From contig NZ_CP108081.1 in assembly GCF_036182465.1 (NCBI RefSeq), forward strand, positions 6,820,001 to 6,884,000: DNA of 64,000 bases, read 5' to 3'. Below, one piece after another: positions 1 to 8,623 of this stretch; within the stretch, counting starts at the first letter, position 1; each line of letters begins with the position of its first letter. The notes beneath the pieces were generated by a model. It saw nothing but the letters and a program-made list of their open reading frames with translations. It searched no databases and was not told the origin of the DNA. A program made the translations under genes and the position numbers. Source of the DNA: Streptomyces sp. NBC_00258 (GTDB lineage Bacteria > Actinomycetota > Actinomycetes > Streptomycetales > Streptomycetaceae).

Positions 1-20
1 TGCGGCGAGTACGAGTACGA

Positions 21-224
21 GTGCTGGGGCCGGTGCGGGCGTGGGTCCTGGCGGGCCGGGACCGGAAGGTGCGGAGGGATACCGGAATGGTCACCTCCGA
101 GTACGCGATGGGGTTGATCACGGCGGTGGGCTTCGCCGTGGTGCTCTATGAGGTGCTGACCAGTGGGCAGGTGCGGGGCGCTCTGCAGGACATCGTGGGG
201 CGGGCGCTCAATGGGCAGTTCTGA
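21..224 (+). CDS. DUF4244 / Flp-type pilin-like small membrane protein
   Basis: A short protein with a basic N-terminus, a TSEYAMGL segment and one hydrophobic helix (GLITAVGFAVVLYEVL), then a short polar tail. This is the layout of DUF4244 and Flp-pilin-like proteins encoded beside TadE-type genes and a DECH helicase in actinobacteria. It would sit in the membrane as part of a Tad-like pilus or secretion apparatus. The frame is open to the left edge, so the true start may lie outside the window; an internal ATG at 87 is also possible. It overlaps the next gene by 14 nt, which implies translational coupling. Confidence 0.6.
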   Translation: MLGPVRAWVLAGRDRKVRRDTGMVTSEYAMGLITAVGFAVVLYEVLTSGQVRGALQDIVGRALNGQF

Positions 225-657
225 GGCCGGCGCCGAGGCGGTCGCGGATGCGGAGGCTGGGGCGTCCGGTCCGGGGCGGGTTCGAAGTCCGGACGCGCCT
301 CTGGAGGTGTCCAGGGACCGGGGTTTCGTGACGGCGGAGGCGGCCGTGGTGCTGCCCGTGCTGGTCGCGTTCACGATGGCGCTGGTCTGGGCGCTGATGG
401 CGGCGGCCGCGCTGATCCAGTGTGTGGACGCTGCCCGGGCGGGGGCCCGCGCGGCGGCCCGGCAGGACCCGCCGGGCACGGTGATGGCTGCGGCCCGTGA
501 CACGGCGCCGAGCGGTGCGCGGGTCACCGTCCGCAGAGAGGGCGACCTGGTGCACGTACGGGTCGAGGCGAAGGCGCCGGGGCCCGACGCGCTGGCCCTC
601 GACCTGACGCACGAGGCCGTGGCCCTCGCCGAGGAGACGGTGGGGGTGGGCGGATGA
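211..657 (+). CDS. TadE family protein (pseudopilin-like)
   Basis: The protein has a glycine/alanine-rich N-terminus, then DRGFVTAEAAVVLPVL leading into one hydrophobic helix, the hallmark of TadE-like minor pilins. The helix precedes an AARAGARAAARQ segment and a small extracytoplasmic domain. The ATG at 211 was chosen over an upstream start at 163 because it lies inside the end of the preceding gene, as expected for a coupled operon. The stop overlaps the next ATG in an ATGA tetranucleotide at 654-657. The role is inferred from family: a minor component of a Tad/Flp-like secretion system. Confidence 0.75.
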   Translation: MGSSEAGAEAVADAEAGASGPGRVRSPDAPLEVSRDRGFVTAEAAVVLPVLVAFTMALVWALMAAAALIQCVDAARAGARAAARQDPPGTVMAAARDTAPSGARVTVRREGDLVHVRVEAKAPGPDALALDLTHEAVALAEETVGVGG

Positions 658-1277
658 GGAGGACGGGCCTCGGGTCGCGTACGAGGGCCGCTACGAGAGT
701 GAGCACGAGGGTGAGTACGAGACCGCGTGGGCTGTCGCGGTGGCGTGCAGGGGCCTTCGCGAGGGCCCCCGCGAAGGCCTTCGCGTCGGACCGAGGGTCG
801 GCGACCGTCTGGACCGTGGGTGCGATCGCCGTGCTGTGCGTCGTGTTCGGTGCCGTCCTTGCCATGGGCCAGGCGGTGGTGGTCCGTCACCGCGCGGGCG
901 GAGCGGCCGACTTGGCGGCTCTCGCGGCGGCCGACCGCTGGATGGAAGGCGGGACGGTAGCCTGCGCCCAGGCGGACCGGGTGGCACAGGCCCAGGGCAC
1001 CCGGGTCGTGCGGTGCGCCGTCCAGGGCGAGGTCTCGGACGTCACGGTCGCGGCGGGACGGGGACCTTTGACGGCGGAGGTGCGGGCCAGGGCGGGCCCG
1101 TCGGGGCCGGTAGGGCCCGTAGGGCCTGTGGTTCCGGCCGGTCCTCCCGGATCGCCGGGGTCGGCAGGGTCTGGGGGATCGGCAGGGTCGGCGGGATCCG
1201 TGGGGTCGGCCCGTCCCCGCGTACCTGCCGCGTCGGCCGGAGCGCCCGGCCGAGCTGTCGAGGAGGTAAGACCGTAA
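654..1277 (+). CDS. Rv3654c-type TadE-like protein with collagen-like tail
   Basis: After an arginine-rich leader comes DRGSATVWTVGAIAVLCVVFG, a TadG/TadE-type single membrane helix. A conserved block follows (VVVRHRAGGAADLAALAAADRW, then two cysteines in VACAQ and VVRCAV), typical of the Rv3654c family found next to the DECH helicase and TadE genes. The C-terminal 60 or so residues are unusual: a Gly-Pro/Gly-Ser run (GPSGPVGPVGPV then GSAGSAGSVGS) resembling a short collagen-like or low-complexity stalk. The ATG overlaps the TadE stop. It is probably the last gene of this secretion operon. Confidence 0.7.
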   Translation: MRRTGLGSRTRAATRVSTRVSTRPRGLSRWRAGAFARAPAKAFASDRGSATVWTVGAIAVLCVVFGAVLAMGQAVVVRHRAGGAADLAALAAADRWMEGGTVACAQADRVAQAQGTRVVRCAVQGEVSDVTVAAGRGPLTAEVRARAGPSGPVGPVGPVVPAGPPGSPGSAGSGGSAGSAGSVGSARPRVPAASAGAPGRAVEEVRP

Positions 1278-1281
1278 TCCT

Positions 1282-1309
1282 GAGCCATGAGCCATGAGCC
1301 ATGAGCCAT
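1282..1309 (+). repeat. Tandem 7-nt repeat, four GAGCCAT units
   Basis: Four perfect copies of GAGCCAT run head to tail just after the stop of the Rv3654c-type gene, followed by a variant GAGCCCT. The array lies between two convergent genes. The period is seven, so it would shift a frame if it moved into a gene. Function unknown; replication slippage is the simple explanation. Confidence 0.8.
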
Positions 1310-1362
1310 GAGCCCTCCGTCCTCAGTACTCAGCCCTCCGCCCTAGTCCGGCGGGCGGGGCC

Positions 1363-3831
1363 TCAGCCCTCTCCGCCCGGCTTCTCCGGTGCCCCCTTCA
1401 GCAGCACCGTCAGCAACCGCACGGCTCCCCGTTTGTGCAACGGCTCGTTGCCGTTGCCGCACTTGGGGGACTGGATGCAGGACGGGCAGCCGGCGTCGCA
1501 CTCGCAGGAGACGATGGCCTGGTGGGTGGCGGTGAGCCACTCGCGGGCCGTGTGGAAGGCGCGTTCCGCGAAACCCGCGCCGCCCGGGTGGCCGTCGTAC
1601 ACGAAGACGGTGGGCAGCAGGGTGTCCGGGTGCAGCGGGACGGAGACGCCGCCGATGTCCCAGCGGTCGCAGGTGGCGAAGAGCGGCAGCATGCCGATCG
1701 ACGCGTGTTCGGCGGCGTGCAGGGCGCCGCCGAGGATCTCGGGGTTCACACGGGCGGCGTCGAGTTGGTCCTCGGTGACCGTCCACCACACGGCACGGGT
1801 GCGGAGGGTGCGGGGCGGGAGGTCGAGTTTGGTCTCACCGAGCACCTCGCCGGTGATGACACGACGACGCAGGAAGGAGACGACCTGGTTGGTGACTTCG
1901 ACGGAGCCGTAGCACAACCGGCCGTCGCCCCAGGGGACTTCGACATCCGTCTCCAGGACGGAGATGGCGGTGGTGTCGCGGGCGACCGTCGAATACGGAG
2001 GGTTGGCCTCCTCGACCAGGGCGACGGAGTCGTCCAGGTGCAGCTCCTTCACCAGGTACGTACGACCTTGGTGAAGGTGGACGGCGCCCTCGTGGACGGT
2101 GGCGTGCGCGGCCGCCGCGTCGACCGTGCCCAGCAGGCGCCCGGAACCGGCCTCCACGATCTGTACCGGACTGCCGCCCCCGCCGCGGATGTCGGCCAGA
2201 TCGGCGGCCCGTTCCCGGCGTGTCCAGTGCCATGCCTTCGTGCGGCGGCGCAGCAGCTTCGCGGCCTCCAACTGTGGGAGCAGCTCGGCGGTGGCGGGGC
2301 CGAAGAGGGGCAAGTCGTCGTCGGTCAACGGTAGTTCGGCGGCCGCGGCGCACAAGTGCGGGGCGAGGACGTACGGGTTGTCGGGATCGAGGACGGTGGA
2401 CTCCACCGGCTGGTCGAACAGGGCCTCGGGGTGGTGGACGAGGAACGTGTCCAGCGGGTCGTCGCGGGCGACCAGGATCGCCAGCGCACCCTGCCCGGAA
2501 CGGCCGGCGCGGCCCGCCTGCTGCCACAGGGAGGCCCGGGTGCCCGGGTAGCCGGCGATGACGACGGCGTCCAGGCCGGAGACGTCGATGCCGAGTTCGA
2601 GGGCGGTGGTGGCGGCGAGGCCGAGCAGTTCGCCGGAGTGGAGGGCCTGTTCCAGGGCGCGGCGTTCCTCGGGGAGGTAGCCGCCCCGGTAGGCCGCCAC
2701 GCGGCGGGCAAGCGAGCGGTCGACCTCGGCGAGACGTTCCTGGGCGATCACCGAGATCAGCTCCGCGCCGCGGCGGGACCGTACGAAGGCGACCGAGCGG
2801 ACACCCTGCACGGTCAGGTCGGTGAGGAGGTCGGCGGTCTCGGCGGTGGCGGTACGGCGGACGGGAGCGCCCTTCTCGCCGTGGAGTTCGGTGAGGGGCG
2901 GTTCCCAGAGGGCGAACACCAGTTCACCGCGGGGTGAGGCGTCGTCGGCGACCTCCAGCACCTTCAGGCCGGTGAGGCGGGAGGCGGCGACCGAGGGTTC
3001 GGCGGCGGTGGCCGAGGCCATCAGGAAGACGGGAGAGGAGCCGTAGCGGGCGCACAGGCGGCGCAGCCGGCGCAGCACTTGGGCGACATGGGACCCGAAG
3101 ACGCCCCGGTAGGTGTGACATTCGTCGATGACGACGTAGCGCAGGGCGCGCAGGAAGGAGGACCAGCGGGGATGTGACGGAAGTATCCCGCGGTGCAGCA
3201 TATCGGGGTTGGTGAGGACGTAGTTGGCGTACTGGCGTACCCATTCGCGCTCCTCGACGGGCGTGTCCCCGTCGTAGACCGCGGAACGTACAGCATTGCC
3301 CAGAGGTTGTGAAAGTTCCTTCACGGACCTGCGCTGGTCCGCTGCCAGCGCTTTTGTCGGGGCGAGGTACAGAGCGGTCGTGCCACGGCCGTTCGGAGCC
3401 TCGGAGCCGTCGAGGAGCGTCGACAGGACGGGGACGAGATACGCCAGGGACTTCCCGGAGGCGGTGCCCGTGGAGACGATCACCGAGTCGCCGTCGAGGG
3501 CGTGCTCGGCGGCGAGTGCCTGGTGGGCCCAGGGGTGTTCGATTCCCGCGGACTGCACCGCGGCGATGACCTCCGCGCGGATCCGGTCGGGCCACACGGC
3601 ATGACGACCCTCACGTGGGGGCAAGTGCTCCGTATGAGTGATGCGCGAAGCCCGGCTCGGCCCCGAGGCGAGCCGGTCCAGGATCTCGCCCGGCGAGGGG
3701 CGGGATGCGGTGTCCGTCGAGGTTCGATCGGATCGGTGATTCTTGGCCATCGGCATCGAGTGTGTCACTGGCGTGACGGACAATGGACCCAAGGCGTCGT
3801 GCACGCCTGCCGGTAAGTGATTGAATGCCAT
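1363..3831 (-). CDS. DECH-box superfamily 2 helicase with DUF1998 C-terminus
   Basis: An 822-residue superfamily 2 helicase. The Walker A motif STGTASGKS is at residues 120-128, the Walker B DECH box at 236-239, and the second RecA domain carries GYPGTRASLWQQAGRAGR. The C-terminal DUF1998 region ends in a metal-binding cysteine cluster (CECDAGCPSC...PKCGNG). This matches the helicase of the so-called helicase/secretion neighbourhood, consistent with the TadE genes next to it. The family is MrfA-like and may act in DNA repair. The start is the first ATG of the open frame; it lies 80 bp from divergent bldG, so both promoters share that gap. Confidence 0.88.
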   Translation of the reverse strand: MAFNHLPAGVHDALGPLSVTPVTHSMPMAKNHRSDRTSTDTASRPSPGEILDRLASGPSRASRITHTEHLPPREGRHAVWPDRIRAEVIAAVQSAGIEHPWAHQALAAEHALDGDSVIVSTGTASGKSLAYLVPVLSTLLDGSEAPNGRGTTALYLAPTKALAADQRRSVKELSQPLGNAVRSAVYDGDTPVEEREWVRQYANYVLTNPDMLHRGILPSHPRWSSFLRALRYVVIDECHTYRGVFGSHVAQVLRRLRRLCARYGSSPVFLMASATAAEPSVAASRLTGLKVLEVADDASPRGELVFALWEPPLTELHGEKGAPVRRTATAETADLLTDLTVQGVRSVAFVRSRRGAELISVIAQERLAEVDRSLARRVAAYRGGYLPEERRALEQALHSGELLGLAATTALELGIDVSGLDAVVIAGYPGTRASLWQQAGRAGRSGQGALAILVARDDPLDTFLVHHPEALFDQPVESTVLDPDNPYVLAPHLCAAAAELPLTDDDLPLFGPATAELLPQLEAAKLLRRRTKAWHWTRRERAADLADIRGGGGSPVQIVEAGSGRLLGTVDAAAAHATVHEGAVHLHQGRTYLVKELHLDDSVALVEEANPPYSTVARDTTAISVLETDVEVPWGDGRLCYGSVEVTNQVVSFLRRRVITGEVLGETKLDLPPRTLRTRAVWWTVTEDQLDAARVNPEILGGALHAAEHASIGMLPLFATCDRWDIGGVSVPLHPDTLLPTVFVYDGHPGGAGFAERAFHTAREWLTATHQAIVSCECDAGCPSCIQSPKCGNGNEPLHKRGAVRLLTVLLKGAPEKPGGEG

Positions 3832-3911
3832 CGCGGCTGGCGAACCGTCCCGGGGGCTCTGCCGAGGTGTCCCTTGGGATGACCGCTCGATAGCAAGGTG
3901 CTGGAGGATCC

Positions 3912-4253
3912 GTGGACCTGTCCCTGTCGACCCGTACCGTCGGCGATCGTACGGTCGTCGAGGTCGGTGGCGAAATCGATGTATATACCGCGCCCAAGCT
4001 GCGCGAGCAGTTGGTCGAGCTGGTGAACGACGGCAGTTTTCACCTCGTCGTAGACATGGAGGGCGTGGACTTCCTCGACTCCACCGGGCTCGGCGTTCTG
4101 GTCGGCGGCCTGAAGCGGGTGCGTGCCCATGAGGGTTCGCTCCGGCTCGTCTGCAATCAGGAGCGCATTCTGAAGATCTTCCGCATCACCGGCCTCACCA
4201 AGGTGTTCCCGATCCACACCTCGGTCGAGGAAGCGGTGGCGGCCACCGACTGA
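3912..4253 (+). CDS. bldG: Anti-sigma factor antagonist BldG
   Basis: A 113-residue STAS-domain protein ([18 protein letters not shown]...). The phosphorylatable serine lies in DSTGLGVL at residue 57, as in the BldG/RsbV family. BldG is needed in Streptomyces for aerial mycelium and antibiotic production; it releases sigma factors by binding anti-sigma kinases when unphosphorylated. The GTG start is preceded by GGAGG at 3903-3907. The divergent DECH helicase and the downstream RsbW-like gene give the classical bldG gene order. Confidence 0.95.
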
Positions 4254-4403
4254 CCGGCCGTGGACCGGCCCGTCCCTGACTGGCCGGTCAGCGGCCGACA
4301 GCCGGATCCCGGGCCGTGCCCGGGAGGCAGAAGTCAATGGAGGGGGGCCGGGTCTCGGCGACCCGGCCCCCCGACCGCACGCCCGTAGTTCCGAGGGGGA
4401 TGC

Positions 4404-4847
4404 ATGGCCACCGTTGAACTCCGCTTCAGCGCGCTGCCCGAGCACGTCAGGACCGCCCGACTGGTGGCGGCAGCGGTGGCGCGCAGGGCCGGAGTGGACG
4501 AGGCCGTTCTCGATGAGGTCAGGCTCGCCGTCGGCGAGGCCTGCACCCGGGCCGTCGGCCTGCACCAGAGTGGCGGAATCTCGGCGCCGGTGCGGGTGTC
4601 GCTGATCGAGGAGGAGAAGCAGTTCTCCATCGAGGTCGGCGACGAGGCCCCGCACACGGTTCCCGGCGACAAGACGCCGGGCGCCCATGGTGGAGCCAAC
4701 GGCGTGGACGTCGAGACCGAAGAGGACGAGATGGGCCTCGCGGTCATCAGCGGCCTCGTCGACGACGTCGAAGTGACCGCCGGTGAGAACGGCGGCCTGA
4801 TCAGGATGAGCTGGCCCACCACGCCGCCGGCTGCGCTCGTTCCCTGA
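4404..4847 (+). CDS. RsbW-like ATP-binding anti-sigma factor partner of BldG
   Basis: A 147-residue HATPase_c protein of the anti-sigma kinase type. The N-box region is DEVRLAVGEACTRAV (residues 37-51), and a G-box-like stretch is EEDEMGLAVISGLVDDV (residues 105-121). An acidic, glycine-rich insert separates them. It lies 150 nt downstream of bldG on the same strand and corresponds by position to the known BldG-interacting anti-sigma gene (called apgA in some S. coelicolor work; from memory). It probably sequesters a sigma factor until BldG binds it. A strong hairpin 27 nt after the stop ends the unit. Confidence 0.85.
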   Translation: MATVELRFSALPEHVRTARLVAAAVARRAGVDEAVLDEVRLAVGEACTRAVGLHQSGGISAPVRVSLIEEEKQFSIEVGDEAPHTVPGDKTPGAHGGANGVDVETEEDEMGLAVISGLVDDVEVTAGENGGLIRMSWPTTPPAALVP

Positions 4848-4874
4848 TCCACCCCCTGGTACTGCCTCAACATG

Positions 4875-4909
4875 TGCGAAAGGGCCCTGCTCAGCAGGGC
4901 CCTTTCGCA
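4875..4909 (+). terminator. Strong hairpin terminator after the bldG operon
   Basis: A 16-bp perfect stem closes a 3-nt loop (arms 4875-4890 and 4894-4909, cores AAAGGGCCCTGC / GCAGGGCCCTTT). There is no long T-run, as is common in Streptomyces. It follows the anti-sigma gene by 27 nt. Confidence 0.85.
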
Positions 4910-5224
4910 TGCCCGGACCGGCTCGACGCCCTGACCGGACCTCATGCACGGCCATCTCCGGATCAAGCTCCCCGTTTTCGTGAATGAATTCACTATCTGG
5001 ATTACGATCAACAATACGATCGGCTTTACGCCAGGCCGGGCGCCAATGGATCACGCGTCAATGCTTTTGAGGCATTACCACTTTCGGGTTCCGTGATGGT
5101 CCGTGGATCATTTGCTGAAGAGCATGTGAAGGCTGATTCCACTTACCGCGCACTGTTTTGATCAGGTTCCGGTACCTACAATCCGTCCACATCTTGAGCT
5201 CGGTCCAAGCGTCAAGGAGGACGA
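4910..5224 (+). promoter_or_regulatory. AT-rich upstream region of hppA
   Basis: This 315-bp gap carries no plausible gene and is clearly more AT-rich than its flanks, especially 4975-5165, as expected for a promoter region of a highly expressed gene. It contains the palindrome TGAATTCA at 4985-4992. A clear ribosome binding site, AAGGAGGA (5214-5221), precedes the hppA ATG. I could not assign -35/-10 boxes with confidence. Confidence 0.5.
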
Positions 5225-7630
5225 ATGGCGGGGCTTTCTACCCCTCATCAGTTTGACCAGCCCACTACCCTCGCAGCCGCAGTACTGACAGACGACAACC
5301 GTCTCATCGTGATGGTCATCGCGGCCGTCGCCCTTGCGGCGCTTGTCGTCGCCGGGGTCCTGGTACGCCAGGTACTCGCGGCGGGCGAGGGCACCGAGAG
5401 CATGAAGAAGATCGCAGTGGCGATCCAGGAGGGCGCGAATGCCTACCTGGGCCGGCAGATGCGCACGCTCGGCGTTTTCGCCGTCGTGGTGTTCTTCCTG
5501 CTCATGCTGCTGCCCGCGGACGACTGGAATCAGCGCGCCGGACGATCGGTCTTCTTCTTGATCGGCGCGGCGTTCTCGGCAACCACCGGCTATATCGGCA
5601 TGTGGCTCGCCGTACGCAGCAATGTCCGCGTGGCCGCCGCGGCACGGGAAGCGACTCCGGCAGAGGGTGAGCCCGAAAAGGATCTCACCGCCGTCTCGCA
5701 CAAAGCCATGAAGATCGCTTTCCGCACAGGCGGCGTCGTCGGCATGTTCACCGTGGGGCTCGGACTCCTTGGTGCGTCCTGTGTGGTTCTCGTCTACGCG
5801 GCCGACGCGCCCAAGGTCCTGGAGGGCTTCGGCCTCGGTGCCGCGCTGATCGCCATGTTCATGCGTGTCGGCGGTGGCATCTTCACCAAGGCCGCCGACG
5901 TCGGCGCCGACCTGGTCGGCAAGGTCGAGCAGGGCATTCCGGAGGACGACCCGCGCAATGCCGCGACCATCGCGGACAACGTGGGCGACAACGTCGGCGA
6001 CTGCGCCGGCATGGCCGCCGACCTCTTCGAGTCGTACGCCGTCACGCTCGTCGCCGCGCTGATCCTCGGCAAGGCGGCCTTCGGCGACGCCGGGCTCGCC
6101 TTCCCGCTGATCGTTCCCGCGATCGGCGTACTCACCGCCATGATCGGCATCTTCGCCGTGGCTCCGCGCCGATCGGACCGCAGCGGGATGAGCGCCATCA
6201 ACCGCGGGTTCTTCATCTCAGCGGTGATCTCGCTGGCGCTCGTGGCAGCGGCGGTCTACGCCTATCTGCCGTCCTCGTACGCCGATTTGGACGGCGTCAC
6301 GGACGAGGCCATCCTCGGCCACGCCGGTGACCCGCGGATCCTCGCGCTCATCGCGGTCGCCATCGGCATCGTCCTGGCCGCGCTGATCCAGCAGCTGACC
6401 GGCTACTTCACGGAGACCACCCGGCGTCCCGTACGGGACATCGGCAAGACCTCGCTGACCGGCCCGGCCACCGTCGTCCTCGCCGGTATCTCGCTCGGTC
6501 TCGAATCGGCCGTCTACACCGCCCTGTTGATCGGCCTCGGCGTGTACGGGGCCTTCCTGCTCGGCGGTACGTCCATCATGCTGGCGCTCTTCGCGGTGGC
6601 CCTGGCCGGTACCGGTCTGCTCACCACGGTCGGCGTCATCGTCGCCATGGACACCTTCGGTCCGGTCTCCGACAACGCGCAGGGCATCGCCGAGATGTCC
6701 GGCGACGTCGAGGGCGCGGGCGCGCAGGTGCTCACCGACCTGGACGCCGTCGGCAACACCACCAAGGCCATCACCAAGGGCATCGCCATCGCCACCGCGG
6801 TACTGGCGGCGGCGGCGCTCTTCGGCTCGTACCGCGACGCGATCCTCACGGCCGCGAACGAAGTGGGCGAGAAGGTCTCAGGGCCGGGCGCGCCCATGAA
6901 CCTGATGATGGACATCTCGCAGCCCAACAACCTGGTGGGTCTCATCGCGGGCGCCGCGGTCGTCTTCCTCTTCTCGGGGCTGGCGATCAACGCGGTCTCG
7001 CGGTCCGCCGGGGCCGTGGTCTACGAGGTGCGGCGGCAGTTCCGCGAGCACCCCGGGATCATGGACTACACCGAGAAGCCCGAGTACGGGCGCGTCGTCG
7101 ACATCTGCACCAAGGACGCGCTGCGCGAGCTGACCACACCGGGACTGCTCGCCGTACTGACGCCGATCGCGATCGGCTTCACTCTCGGGGTCGGCGCGCT
7201 CGGCTCGTTCCTCGCGGGCGCCATCGGCACCGGCACGCTGATGGCGGTGTTCCTCGCCAACTCCGGTGGCGCGTGGGACAACGCGAAGAAACTCGTCGAG
7301 GACGGCCACCACGGCGGCAAGGGCAGCGAGGCCCATGCCGCGACGGTGATCGGCGACACGATCGGCGACCCCTTCAAGGACACCGCGGGGCCGGCGATCA
7401 ACCCTCTCCTGAAGGTGATGAACCTGGTGGCGCTGCTCATCGCGCCCGCGGTCGTCAAATTCAGCTACGGCGAGGACAAGAGCGTGGGCATGCGGGTTCT
7501 CATCGCGGTGCTCTCGCTCGCCGTCATCGTGGGCGCGGTGTACGTGTCCAAGCGGCGAGGCATCGCCGTGAGTGACGAAGGCAACTCCGAGCGGGTGGCC
7601 AAGTCGGTGGATCCGGCGGTGGTTTCGTAG
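5225..7630 (+). CDS. hppA: K+-insensitive membrane proton-pumping pyrophosphatase
   Basis: A protein of 801 residues with about 16 membrane helices. The pyrophosphate-binding motif is GGGIFTKAADVGADLVGKVEQ (about 218-238), followed by DDPRNAATIADNVGDNVGDCAGMAADLFE; a second acidic cluster is ATVIGDTIGDPFKDTAGP near 710. It hydrolyses cytoplasmic pyrophosphate and pumps H+ across the membrane. The subtype determinant GNTTKAITKG has lysine at residue 514 where K+-dependent enzymes have alanine, so a K+-insensitive H+ pump is predicted. A strong AAGGAGG site fixes the start. It stands alone, with a terminator on each side. Confidence 0.96.
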   Translation: MAGLSTPHQFDQPTTLAAAVLTDDNRLIVMVIAAVALAALVVAGVLVRQVLAAGEGTESMKKIAVAIQEGANAYLGRQMRTLGVFAVVVFFLLMLLPADDWNQRAGRSVFFLIGAAFSATTGYIGMWLAVRSNVRVAAAAREATPAEGEPEKDLTAVSHKAMKIAFRTGGVVGMFTVGLGLLGASCVVLVYAADAPKVLEGFGLGAALIAMFMRVGGGIFTKAADVGADLVGKVEQGIPEDDPRNAATIADNVGDNVGDCAGMAADLFESYAVTLVAALILGKAAFGDAGLAFPLIVPAIGVLTAMIGIFAVAPRRSDRSGMSAINRGFFISAVISLALVAAAVYAYLPSSYADLDGVTDEAILGHAGDPRILALIAVAIGIVLAALIQQLTGYFTETTRRPVRDIGKTSLTGPATVVLAGISLGLESAVYTALLIGLGVYGAFLLGGTSIMLALFAVALAGTGLLTTVGVIVAMDTFGPVSDNAQGIAEMSGDVEGAGAQVLTDLDAVGNTTKAITKGIAIATAVLAAAALFGSYRDAILTAANEVGEKVSGPGAPMNLMMDISQPNNLVGLIAGAAVVFLFSGLAINAVSRSAGAVVYEVRRQFREHPGIMDYTEKPEYGRVVDICTKDALRELTTPGLLAVLTPIAIGFTLGVGALGSFLAGAIGTGTLMAVFLANSGGAWDNAKKLVEDGHHGGKGSEAHAATVIGDTIGDPFKDTAGPAINPLLKVMNLVALLIAPAVVKFSYGEDKSVGMRVLIAVLSLAVIVGAVYVSKRRGIAVSDEGNSERVAKSVDPAVVS

Positions 7631-7675
7631 CCATGGGACAACCGGCCGGGTCAACGCCCGGTCGGGTTCCGCTCA

Positions 7676-7721
7676 ACGGGCGGGCGGACGGCGCGTATTG
7701 ACGTGCCGTCCGCCCGCCCGT
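7676..7721 (+). terminator. Terminator after hppA
   Basis: A 17-bp perfect inverted repeat has arms 7676-7692 and 7705-7721 (core GGGCGGACGGC / GCCGTCCGCCC) and a 12-nt loop, 46 nt beyond the hppA stop. Confidence 0.8.
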
Positions 7722-7863
7722 GTGTGTCCACGCCCTGTTCGTGAGCCTTATCTCGCTTGGTGCAAATGGCTTCAATAACGGATGAAGTGGACCTTCGTCA
7801 CGCTGGTGTCGCCCACTTGGCGTGTATGTTCCGGGGCCGAGAGCCATGGAAGGGACCAATCCG

Positions 7864-8436
7864 GTGAACAAGAAGCTCGCGGCCGCACTGTCCGGCGGTG
7901 CGGTACTGGTACTGGCGCTGTCGGGATGCAGCAGTGACGACAGCAGCGACAAGCTGAACTCCTGGGCCAAGCAGGTGTGTGACGCGGTGCAGCCGCAGGC
8001 GGTGAAGATCGAGGCCGCCAATACCGCGATCCAGAAGCAGACCTCGGACAACAGCACCCCGGCGGACGTCCAGAAGACCGACTCCAAGGCCTTCCAGGAC
8101 ATGTCCGACGCCTACAAGGCGATCGGTGCTGCCGTGAACAAGGCCGGGGCGCCCGACGTCGACGACGGCGAGAAGAAGCAGAAGGACGCCGTCACGGAGC
8201 TCAACACCATCTCCTCCTCGTACGCCGACCTCAAGAAGCAGGTCGACGGCCTCGACACGAAGGACCAGGCGAAGTTCGCCGACGGTCTCAAGGGGATCGC
8301 CACCCAGCTCGACAAGCTCAGCCAGAGCGGCAACGACGCCCTCAAGAAGCTGGAGGAGGGTGACGTGGGCAAGGCGATGGCCAAGCAGGAGAGCTGCAAG
8401 TCCGCCTCGACGTCGCCGTCGGCGAGCAAGGCCTGA
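7864..8436 (+). CDS. Small secreted lipoprotein, helical
   Basis: A 190-residue predicted lipoprotein. The signal is MNKKLAAALSGGAVLVLALSGCSS, with lipobox LSGC, so the mature N-terminal cysteine would be lipidated and anchored outside the membrane. The rest is rich in Lys, Asp and Ala and looks all-helical, with repeated SDAYKAIGAA / DLKKQVDGLD-type stretches. One further cysteine pair (QVCDAVQP and ESCKSAS) could form a disulfide. The GTG at 7864 was chosen over upstream starts at 7822 and 7846 because AAGGGA precedes it and the n-region is then normal. It is a familiar but uncharacterised Streptomyces protein. Confidence 0.8.
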   Translation: MNKKLAAALSGGAVLVLALSGCSSDDSSDKLNSWAKQVCDAVQPQAVKIEAANTAIQKQTSDNSTPADVQKTDSKAFQDMSDAYKAIGAAVNKAGAPDVDDGEKKQKDAVTELNTISSSYADLKKQVDGLDTKDQAKFADGLKGIATQLDKLSQSGNDALKKLEEGDVGKAMAKQESCKSASTSPSASKA

Positions 8437-8482
8437 GAAACGAGACCTGCCCCCAGGGGCATCGATCGTTCGTCAACCGAAA

Positions 8483-8516
8483 GAGGGCCCGGTACGCGCG
8501 CGCGTACCGGGCCCTC
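8483..8516 (+). terminator. Perfect 34-nt palindrome, terminator of the lipoprotein gene
   Basis: A perfect palindrome without spacer (left half GAGGGCCCGGTACGCGC) lies 47 nt after the lipoprotein stop. The alternating CGCGCGCG centre would form the loop. It is a bidirectional-looking terminator. Confidence 0.8.
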
Positions 8517-8623
8517 GGCCTGTCTCCACCGATGCCGCCCGCGGACGGACGGCCCGTCCGTCCAGCCGATCCGTCTGTCCACAGGGCGCGCGCTACGGCG
8601 GCGGGAGCGGACACAATGGAGGC

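Noticed and set aside
1301..1912. 203-codon plus-strand frame
   Set aside because: It is antisense to the helicase gene and has no ribosome site or family signature.
5060..5076. AATGC...GCATT hairpin upstream of hppA as a riboswitch or attenuator
   Set aside because: The stem is only 5 bp, and no conserved structure or leader peptide was recognised.
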